64,000 bases of DNA. Source: Kiritimatiellaeota bacterium B1221 (GTDB taxonomy: Bacteria > Verrucomicrobiota > Kiritimatiellia > SS1-B-03-39 > UBA6053). Positions 42,580 to 50,600 of this stretch are shown in pieces (position 1 is the stretch's first letter; each line of letters opens with the position of its first letter). The notes under the pieces are model-generated. The model did no database searches, had not been told where the DNA came from, and saw nothing but the letters and a program-made list of their open reading frames with translations. Location of the stretch: positions 1 through 64,000 of the forward strand of contig JARHXX010000012.1 of NCBI GenBank assembly GCA_029269125.1, read 5' to 3'. A program made the position numbers and the translations under genes.

Positions 42580-44061
42580 CTAAATAGAAGCAGAAGCAGG
42601 AATCGGCAAACTTTTCAAGTGAGCCTCCCCGGGCCTGAAATAATTTTCCAAAACAATCGCAGTTTCGGCATGACCAGTCACCTTTTGCACATCTGCAACG
42701 CTCCAACCCGATTTCAGGGCCTCCGTGATCCAGGTCGTGCGGAAAGAATGCCAGTCCCTCACCGATTGCCTATACCGCCTCCCTTCAGGAATACGGGTGG
42801 TTAAATTCTGAATCTTCGTTTTCGTCCCTCCCTTCGGATTCCGCCGTAACTGAACCCCGGTTCCCTCCTCCAAAACCTGCAAAGCCTCAGAGATCTGCGA
42901 CTTCGAATACCCCATCTTTTCGTGGATCCTCTTGTAGGTGTAGCTCTCCAACAAATAAAGCCGGGCCACGTCCTTAAACCGCTCCTTGCGCTTCTCTGTA
43001 GTACTCAGACCATCAATAAACTCTACGCACCTCACATACGCATATGCGGGGGCCATCTTCTCCAATGCAGGAACTTCCTTCTTCTCACCGCCATCCAACG
43101 CAAGCACAAGAATCGATTTCAGCTCCCTGCGCAAAGTTTGCTCCCCGGTGTTTCCGCTCAAGTAAAGTTTTGCCATGTCCGGGAAAACATATTTGCCGAC
43201 TGAATTTGCCTTCCGCAAAACCTGTTCGACGCTTGGGGCGATAGGGATCGTCACCTCTTTCCCATGCTTCTCCGTCTTCCTGGGCGTGATACGCAACATC
43301 CCCGCTTTAAGATCCACGGATTTCCATTCCAAGGTACATAAATCCCCCTTACGTAAACCCGTACCCGCAGCCAAAACGATAAGCGGATAAATACGTGACC
43401 CCTTGGCCGCCGCGAAAATCCGCGTCAATTCATCCGGCGTAAACGGCGTACGATGCAGCTCCTTATCCGCCTTAATAACATCCGGAATCTTCAGACGATC
43501 CTTTTTCTTCTTCGCGTCAAAAGGCGTCCGCACACCCAGAGGGGTATATTCCCGGAACAACCGGCGCAACTCCCCCACCCGGCGTTTAAACGTCGATTTC
43601 GATTCCCGCAAAGAATCATAGAACGCCTGAATATCCTTCACGCCCACATTGGTAATCGGCACATTCTTTCCCTTGTGCTCCAGCATAAACACTGAAAACT
43701 GTTTGGCTCGGCCCTCGACCGCCTTCTTTTGCGCCTCACTCCCATCTGACAATTCTCGGGCCAACTCGGGAAGCTCCGACAGCTTTACACTCTTCTCCAC
43801 ATTCCCGCTCTTCAAACGAACGATATTCTTTTGAGCCGTGATCGCCGCATAGGGGTCTTCCATGGATTGCAAATGCTTCTTCAACGCCTCCTCGGCCCGA
43901 ATACGGGAATTTTCGAAAGCCTTATTCCCTGGTTTCTTTATCGACTCCGGACGTATCCCCCGAACCGGCACCTTCAAATTAATCACCGTCCGCGTGCCAT
44001 CCAGCTTCGTCACATTTGCATGCCAAGTCGAGCGATCCTTCATCAACTTCAAACTAGCCAT
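42580..44061 (-). CDS. int: tyrosine recombinase (integrase) with extra internal domain
   Basis: This 493-residue protein has an arm-binding N-terminus, a core-binding domain (about residues 110-200) and a catalytic domain with R237 (GTGLRKGD), a lysine near 262-265, H438-x-x-R441, H464 and the nucleophile Y474. Between lysine and HxxR lie about 170 residues, roughly 100 more than usual. The insert (about 320-430) contains YTYKRIHEKMGYSKSQISEA, a helix-turn-helix-like segment. The gene points away from the adjacent tRNA-tail att site, as in tRNA-integrating elements. It is the element's integrase. Confidence 0.9.
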   Translation of the reverse strand: MASLKLMKDRSTWHANVTKLDGTRTVINLKVPVRGIRPESIKKPGNKAFENSRIRAEEALKKHLQSMEDPYAAITAQKNIVRLKSGNVEKSVKLSELPELARELSDGSEAQKKAVEGRAKQFSVFMLEHKGKNVPITNVGVKDIQAFYDSLRESKSTFKRRVGELRRLFREYTPLGVRTPFDAKKKKDRLKIPDVIKADKELHRTPFTPDELTRIFAAAKGSRIYPLIVLAAGTGLRKGDLCTLEWKSVDLKAGMLRITPRKTEKHGKEVTIPIAPSVEQVLRKANSVGKYVFPDMAKLYLSGNTGEQTLRRELKSILVLALDGGEKKEVPALEKMAPAYAYVRCVEFIDGLSTTEKRKERFKDVARLYLLESYTYKRIHEKMGYSKSQISEALQVLEEGTGVQLRRNPKGGTKTKIQNLTTRIPEGRRYRQSVRDWHSFRTTWITEALKSGWSVADVQKVTGHAETAIVLENYFRPGEAHLKSLPIPASASI

Positions 44062-44235
44062 AAGAGATTCTCCAAACGGGTTGAACTGGCATTATCGGGT
44101 GGCAACAACTTGGACATCCACACCCAAACATCTACCAGATTTATTACCCAAATGTAGAACAAATCGTAGTACAAGACAACCACAAAGCCACATTAACCCC
44201 TTATTTTATAGGCTTTATTGGGTTCCCTTTTATAC

Positions 44236-44280
44236 CTGGGGGGCAAGGGGTCGCTGGTTCGAATCCAGTCGCTCCGACCA
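44236..44280 (+). other. att site: 3' half of a tRNA-Pro-like gene
   Basis: The sequence contains the T-arm GCTGGTTCGAATCCAGT, acceptor strand CGCTCCG, discriminator A and CCA (44278-44280), preceded by GGGGGGCAAGGGGTC, which fits the anticodon loop and variable region of tRNA-Pro. No matching 5' half (CGGAGCG) exists upstream, so it is not a functional gene. Integrases of this kind cross over at such tRNA 3' parts. The integrase starts 175 bases to the left. Confidence 0.78.
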
Positions 44281-44411
44281 TTTTTTTACCCTCACCGTAG
44301 CGGCGGGAGTCGATCCAGCGAAGCGGTTCGATTCCCAAGGGAGGGGGCGGCCGACGGAAAGGACGCAAAGCGTCGCCCGCAGGGCCAAGGGCCGGGGGAA
44401 GGCCCGCAGCC
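44281..44411. other. structured GC-rich segment between two tRNA tails
   Basis: Three hairpins are visible: 44305-44336 (GGGAGTCGATCC with GGTTCGATTCCC, 10 of 12 pairs), 44362-44374 (GACGC-AAA-GCGTC) and 44390-44404 (GGCC with GGCC). There is no open frame of note. It may be a remnant of an earlier integration or a small non-autonomous repeat. Confidence 0.5.
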
Positions 44412-44432
44412 ATCCAGTCGCTCCGACCATTT
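44412..44432 (+). other. second tRNA tail copy (host-side att remnant)
   Basis: ATCCAGTCGCTCCGACCA plus three T repeats the end of the first tRNA tail exactly, 149 bases further right. It is followed by a normal terminator, so it is probably the original tail of the host tRNA gene. Confidence 0.7.
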
Positions 44433-44443
44433 CCACCTGTTCA

Positions 44444-44475
44444 AGAATCAAACGTTTACGTTTGATTCTTTTTTT
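44444..44475 (+). terminator. rho-independent terminator after the tRNA tail
   Basis: AGAATCAAACG (44444-44454), loop TTTA, then CGTTTGATTCT (44459-44469) and seven T. It has perfect 11-bp pairing. It would end the tRNA-Pro transcript. Confidence 0.88.
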
Positions 44476-44566
44476 GAGAGGTCGGTTACAAGTTTTAGTT
44501 AAAAATAAGCTCTCTGGATTTTGCCTGGGACGGTAGATGTCCTACCCTCTTGGCTATAGTGTCTCC

Positions 44567-45196
44567 ATGAAATACACTTTACGCCCCAACACCTTTGAAG
44601 ACTTGCAGCAACACCTTTCCCATCATGCGCAGCCCGTCATGCTTTTGGAAGGCTCCCGCAGCGTTCACCCCGAGGATGCGGATAAACTAAAGCAACTGGG
44701 GCGTTTCCTCGCCCGGGAATTCCCCCGTGCGATCTTTCGTTCAGGCAATGCCGATGGATCCGATACTTTATTCGCCCGCGGCGTAGAAGCGGTGGACCCT
44801 GCCCGTATGCAAATCGTCACGCCACATGCCGGACATCGTAAAAAGAATATACACCCGGAAAATTATATTTTCCCTTTAAGCGAATCCTCAGCCATAAATG
44901 AACGGGATTTGGAAAAGTATTCCAATGAGGCCTCCCCGAAAAACCGAACTCTTATCGAAAACCGTCATCACATTCCAAGATTAAAAGCCAAAGCCAATTA
45001 TCTGTTGCGTGACACCCTGAAGGTTATCGGAGATCAGGAAAAGGGATTGGCCCCGGCATCCGCAGGCCTGTTCTACACCCAGCCTGATCCGATGGAGGGA
45101 GGAACCGGACACACCATTCGGGTATGCCTCCATCAAAAGGTACCGGTGTTTCTGCAAGCACAATGGATGGGGTGGCTAAGGGATCAACACGACTGA
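44567..45196 (+). CDS. SLOG/Rossmann-like protein of unknown function
   Basis: This 209-residue protein has VMLLEGSRSVHPEDADKL near the start, then FRSGNADGSDTLFARGVEA, which resembles the GS(R)..G..GSD pattern of SLOG nucleotide-binding proteins (DprA/LOG relatives), and ends with GGTGHTIRVCLHQKVPVFLQ. It may bind a nucleotide or nucleotide-sugar. I use the ATG at 44567; one at 44537 adds ten residues and neither has a strong ribosome site. It is the first gene on the host side of the att remnant. Confidence 0.6.
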   Translation: MKYTLRPNTFEDLQQHLSHHAQPVMLLEGSRSVHPEDADKLKQLGRFLAREFPRAIFRSGNADGSDTLFARGVEAVDPARMQIVTPHAGHRKKNIHPENYIFPLSESSAINERDLEKYSNEASPKNRTLIENRHHIPRLKAKANYLLRDTLKVIGDQEKGLAPASAGLFYTQPDPMEGGTGHTIRVCLHQKVPVFLQAQWMGWLRDQHD

Positions 45197-45313
45197 TTCC
45201 GGATCACAGACGGGGTCACAGCGCATCCCCACCCTTCTCCCCACCCCAACGCATGCATATTGTTGTTCGAGTGACGTTGACCTTCTTCAATCGATTTGCC
45301 AGATCTTGCGGTC

Positions 45314-46378
45314 ATGAGAGAAAGTGATGAACCCAAACGCCCTGTCACCATGCGGGATGTGGCCAAAGCAGCAGGCGTGAATGCCTCCACGGTTTCTCGT
45401 GCCCTCCGGAATGATCCAAACGTGTCCAAAAAACGGCGTGAAGAGATCATCGCATTGGCCGAAAAAATCGGCTACCGGCCAAACCCTTACGTTCAGGCTT
45501 TTACCGCGCATGTGCGGGGGTATCGGCGCTTACCGTCACATGCCCCAATCGCAGTGCTGGAAAACCGGGACGCGTCAAATTCGGCGTATAATGAGCTTTA
45601 TATTCAGGGCGCCACGCAACATGCCTATGCCCAGGGCTACAAAATCGAATTAATGAACAAAGAATCTGTAAAAGGATCTTTAGAACGCATCAAAGACATC
45701 CTCTTCGCCCGGGGAATCAGGGCCTTATTGGTGATGCCTCCCGATTCAAAAACGGAAATGCCGGAACTGGCCGATTTTCCCATGGCGATGGCCACCATTG
45801 ATTACAGCCTGAAAGATCCCAACCTGCATCGGGCAACCCCATCTTACTTTCAGAATATGGAAATCGCATTGCGGGTTTGTGCACAAAAAGGCTATAAACG
45901 GATGGGCTTTTGTACATACCGCACCGAAGTCGACCGAATTGGCATGCATTGGCTGGGTGCCTTTTGCGGATGGCGGGACCTCCAAAACCCGGAAAATCAG
46001 GTCCCGGTACATTACAGCCCCTATTCGCGGGAGGATGATGAAACACGCAGCATCGAAACCTGGGCCTCCTATCGGGATCAGTTTTACCAGTGGCTGGATC
46101 AGGAAAAACCTGATTTGGTGATCTCCAATAATTTATTCTTTTATGAGTGGCTGCGGGAAAGAGGCCTCCGCTGTCCGGAAGATATCGGCTTTGTCCACCT
46201 GGGGTTGACCCCCAATGAAAGCCTCACTTCCGGAGTCGACCAGAATCATCAACAGATTGGTGCGGCTGCAGTCGATTTGCTGATCAGCCAATTGCAAAAA
46301 AACCAACAGGGCATTCCCGCCTCCATGCAGACGGTACTGATCTACGGCAGTTGGATCGAAGGCGGCACCACCCGATAA
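45314..46378 (+). CDS. LacI-family transcription regulator
   Basis: This 354-residue protein has a LacI HTH (TMRDVAKAAGVNASTVSRAL, hinge KIGYRPNPYVQAF) and a sugar-binding periplasmic-protein-like domain (IQGATQHAYAQGYKIEL; FVHLGLTPNESLTSGVDQN). It lies at the left edge of the polysaccharide block and likely controls neighbouring enzymes. The ATG at 45314 is preferred to the TTG at 45296. Confidence 0.9.
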   Translation: MRESDEPKRPVTMRDVAKAAGVNASTVSRALRNDPNVSKKRREEIIALAEKIGYRPNPYVQAFTAHVRGYRRLPSHAPIAVLENRDASNSAYNELYIQGATQHAYAQGYKIELMNKESVKGSLERIKDILFARGIRALLVMPPDSKTEMPELADFPMAMATIDYSLKDPNLHRATPSYFQNMEIALRVCAQKGYKRMGFCTYRTEVDRIGMHWLGAFCGWRDLQNPENQVPVHYSPYSREDDETRSIETWASYRDQFYQWLDQEKPDLVISNNLFFYEWLRERGLRCPEDIGFVHLGLTPNESLTSGVDQNHQQIGAAAVDLLISQLQKNQQGIPASMQTVLIYGSWIEGGTTR

Positions 46379-46406
46379 ATTTTGCAGGTGGGCGGTGCTC
46401 ACTGGT

Positions 46407-47390
46407 TCATCGCAAACGCCGTGACCGAAACATTGCAAATCCGCCCAGACTTAGCATAATCAATATCGCCGTGTTGGGTTCGGGAATTACATTGATCACT
46501 TCGTCAAACTCGGTGCCGACACGAAGTTCATCAAAAATATAATTCCCCTCGCCATTGTTGTTGGCTGAAAAACCCGCATAGGCCAGGATCAGATCCTCCC
46601 CTGCAGGCTGGTTGCTCAGGGTCTGATCAATTTCCCAAGAAATACCCGCTTCAGATATAGGGTAGCCATCTGCTTCCGTGAACAATGAATAGCGGGCCCG
46701 CAAACTGCCACTGGATACGTAAGGGTTGTAAGTGGCTTCGTTCATGTTCGTATAATCGAAACGCGCAAGGATCAGGTAGGTGGTACCCGCTTGAATGGTG
46801 CTTGTGCCTTGAAACGTGCGGGCACTCCCATTGTTCCAATTATTCGCATCGACTCGGTCACCTACTGCAATACTGCTGCTAAAATCATCGGAATCCGGGT
46901 CCGTTTGACCAATACCAAACCCAAACCCTGTCTGGTCAGAATTCGAAGTCAGAAGGGTCGCGCCATTGCTTCCCGAGCCCCAGGAGGGAATTGAACTCGC
47001 GGTCAGAAGATAACTGGAATAAAAGGTGAAACTTTGGCCCTTCCACTCACTTTCATTATAGGCGCCCGTCATCTGAATCGTATTGTCCATGGAGGTGATA
47101 CTGCGGCGATTTGTCACGGACTGTTGTGCCCCACCGGACGATGCAAAGTGACCCGCAAAGCTTAGACCACTTGCCGTGTATTTGAATTCTGTGTCCGTAG
47201 AAAGGGTCGTATTCGATTTGTAGACCGCCCGCAGGGCGGCATCGTCGGCATAATCGTTTGAGTCTTGAAAAAGCAGGGTTGCCTGAGCCGTCGAAGACAG
47301 ACCCGCAAGCGTGAGCGTACAAAGCAACGCCTTGATTCGAAAATTTTGTTTTGAATACACTGAAGGAGCTATGGAAAGTATTTTGTTCAT
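46407..47390 (-). CDS. PEP-CTERM secreted protein
   Basis: This 327-residue protein has a signal peptide (about 17-38, ending STAQA), a beta-rich Ser/Thr/Asn-rich body and the C-terminal sorting signal VIPEPNTAILIMLSLGGF followed by RSRRLR. Exosortase would remove the tail and anchor or release it. The body resembles a concanavalin-like lectin; ligand unknown. Confidence 0.85.
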   Translation of the reverse strand: MNKILSIAPSVYSKQNFRIKALLCTLTLAGLSSTAQATLLFQDSNDYADDAALRAVYKSNTTLSTDTEFKYTASGLSFAGHFASSGGAQQSVTNRRSITSMDNTIQMTGAYNESEWKGQSFTFYSSYLLTASSIPSWGSGSNGATLLTSNSDQTGFGFGIGQTDPDSDDFSSSIAVGDRVDANNWNNGSARTFQGTSTIQAGTTYLILARFDYTNMNEATYNPYVSSGSLRARYSLFTEADGYPISEAGISWEIDQTLSNQPAGEDLILAYAGFSANNNGEGNYIFDELRVGTEFDEVINVIPEPNTAILIMLSLGGFAMFRSRRLR

Positions 47391-47506
47391 GGGAAACCTT
47401 TATGGGTGAAGTTCGAAGATCGTGTCTCTCGCGTGAAGTGTTTTTTTTAGCTGACATATGAATACCAATGCGCAGGAGAATGAATAAAGCATTCTATCGT
47501 GCATAT

Positions 47507-47516
47507 TGTTGCAACA
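47507..47516. promoter_or_regulatory. possible operator palindrome upstream of the GH2-like gene
   Basis: TGTTGCAACA is a perfect palindrome in the divergent gap between the PEP-CTERM gene and the GH2-like gene. A related GCATATTGTTG occurs at 45254-45264, before the LacI gene. It may be a LacI-type site; support is weak. Confidence 0.35.
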
Positions 47517-47648
47517 TCTAATATGTTTCAAGGTGTCAGGTTGCCCTCCTCACGATAGACTTCTGCAGAATTCAGATTAAAACGAACGCAACAATGTGCA
47601 GCCCTCGAGACTGTTCCCTTAACCTTCTTTATCGCATGGGATCCAAAT

Positions 47649-50600
47649 ATGAAATTTCACATTTGCTCCCTGTTCGCTCTGTCCACGCTCCTGCCTTTCT
47701 TCACTGCTATTGCGGATTCGCTTTGGATTGAATCCGAGTCCATTGCCCGAAAACCTGATGTCGCAGAGATAACAGAGTGGACCCGTCCCGAGCTGCTGTC
47801 CGGAGGTCATTTGCTCGCGGTCAATCTGGATGCCAAAAAGGTCGAAAGCCATATCCCTCCTGAAGGCATCGAACTCGCCTATCCGCTCACCGCCCAAACG
47901 TCAGGTACTTATACCCTGTGGAACCGGGTGGTTTTCGAAAACATTCGCGCCCCCTTTGAATGGCGGATCAACGGTGGCCCCTGGGAGCGCAACAGCCAGC
48001 TGAACCAGCCGGTCACCAACGTTCAGGAACTCTCCAACTGGAATCCCGTAGGCTGGACCCGCATGGGATCCGCTGAGCTCAAAGCCGGAGAAAACCTCTT
48101 GGAAATCCGCCTGACCCGCCAACCCAAAGATCCACAAAAACCCCAGGGAGACTTGGCAAACCTGCGCTATGTCTCCGATGTGATTCACTTCACCACAAAC
48201 CCGGACTGGCAGCCGAATTTCCAATATGCACCCGGAACAGATTTTCAAAACGGGCGGGACCGCGAGGCGGCAAATACCCGGTTCACTCTAAAAGATACTC
48301 CTGAAGCCCGGGACCATATTTCCCTTGACGGACTGTGGCAGTATGCCCCCTACGATGAAATCGGCGAAATCACCGAGGCATCCCGGGTTTCAGGTACAGC
48401 AGACTACCCGGATCCCGATCAATTGTCTTGGTATGGATTGCCCGTCCCCTCCAATCGCAATGAGGCTTCCCCTGATACCCGTTGGTCGCACCGGTTTGTA
48501 TTACGCACCACCGTGGACATTCCCGCAAGCATGAAAAATTCCGCCTTTGTGCTCGAGTTTGAAGCCCTCAACCTCATTCAAACCTTATTTGTAAACGGAA
48601 AACGAATCGGCGATTTCGATGTCGTAAAAAGCCGCTGGCAAGTCGATATCAGCTCCGCCATTGAACCCGGCAAACCCAACGAAATTCTGCTGGTGGTGAA
48701 AGATACCTATTACGCCCTTTCCGTCGATAATGAAGGCTTAGGTCTGCGCAGAATTCAGTACTTTCCCAACCGCATGTTCAATCGGAATCAGGGGATCACG
48801 AATCGCTTCGATTTTCCGGTTGCTTTCGGTCATCAACAGACGGGGATCCTGGATTCCGTGACTCTCACCGCCACCGAAACCCCTGTGTATATTGCCGATA
48901 CCTTTGTAAAACCTTTTCCGATTACCGAAAAATCCATTGATTTCGATGCCACCCTGCAAAACGCAGGCTCCCGCGATCAATTGGCGACCCTTCGCATGTC
49001 CATTCAGTCTTGGCCGGATGCGCAGCCCCTCCTCGAAGTGGGCGAAACCACGGTCCAAGTGCCTGCCGGCGCGTCCGCTACTGCCACGCTCCAAACGCCA
49101 TCCGATCCCCTCACCCTCTGGTGGACTTACGATGCGACCCTCTACACGCTGGTTAGCGAAATTCTGATCGACGGACAGGTCGTAGACCGTCAGCAGACCC
49201 GCTTCGGAAACCGCGAATGGGAAATTCGGGGAAATCAGTTTTATCTTAACGGCGTGCGTCAACATTTGCGGAGTGATCTCACCCACATCAACCCGCGACC
49301 CGAAATCCCGAAAGAGAAAATACTCGCAGACTGGAAAGCTATCGGCACCAACATGTTTCGCCGCCGTTTTCAGTTTCCCTGGAACGGACTCAGCCCGCGC
49401 GACACTCTCAACTGGATGGATGAAGCCGGCATGCCGGTGCGCATGAATGCCGGGACCTTTGATGGGCAGGTCGCGCCCTACCGTTTGGTGGAAGGCGACC
49501 GGAATAACCGCCACGCCCGCAGGATGCTGTTCGACCGCTGGCATGCACAAATGATGAACGGGGTCGACACCTTCAAAAACCATCCTTCCGTGTTTATCTG
49601 GGAACTCGATAACGAGTTGGTATACATCAACGCCCGCAATTTCGGTTTGTTAGACGAAGTGGAACCGGAATTCAGCAAAATGTCCCACGACATTCTCGCC
49701 TTCGATCCCACCCGATCCACCGTAACCGGCGGCGGCAGCGCCTTGCGCGACCAGTCCCTGCCCACGTATGGCATTCACTATTTTGAAGATGCAGACCGTC
49801 ACTATCCCGACGAAGCCTACACCGGAGAAATCTCTCTGCCCCGTGAAGGGACCACCCGCAGCCGGGTCTGGCCGGTTGATTTCGATAAAAAGCCCATTTT
49901 CTTCAGTGAAACGGCCTTTTTACCCGGCCGGAACCCCGCACAATTCGCATCATTCGGCGGAGAAACAACCTTCCTAGGTAAAAGTGAAGCCAAACCCGCA
50001 ATCGGGCTTTACGCGTCCTGGATTGCCGAAGGATACCGCTGGAAAGGCTACGCGGCAAACCATGTTTGGTTCGCCAAAGATTTCACCGATGGCGCCTACA
50101 CCTACGCCTGGCAACCCGTGGCCATCCTCCGACGCGAATGGAACGATACCTTTGCCCCCGGTCAACAGGTCAGCCGCGAATTGAGAGTCTACAATGACCT
50201 GCCTGACACCCGTCCCATTTCCGCCTCCTGGTCTCTTGAACTTGACGGAAAAATCATCCAAACGGGATCCAAAACTTTTGAGGTGGCGCCCGGAAGTTTT
50301 AAAACCTGGAACATTCAGTTTACCCTGCCCGCATCTGCCCCCCGGCGAACCGAAGGCCGCCTCACCCTCAATGCCACCCGGGCGGACGAAGTGGTGTTCA
50401 CCCATGATCTTCCCGTCACTCTGCTTCCAGACCCGAAACCTGTCCCCGCCCCCATCAACGGAGAATTGTGGGTGTGGGATCCCGAAGGAGAAACCCTTGC
50501 CCGTCTGCAAGCCGCCGGCTATTCCCGCATTCACGAAGCCCGCTCTTTCGCAGAAATCCCCGATCAATTCGGACTGCTCGTGGTCGGCCGGAACGCCCTT

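Noticed and set aside
23140..44061. Ordinary prophage
   Set aside because: No capsid, portal, terminase, tail or lysis gene was found, although replication and integrase genes are phage-like.
44221..44280. Complete tRNA-Pro gene
   Set aside because: Only the 3' half is present; the matching 5' acceptor strand is absent.
44201..44413. Open frame on the minus strand containing GATGFEPATP, looking like a protein
   Set aside because: It is the reverse translation of the tRNA T-arm, a well-known false gene.
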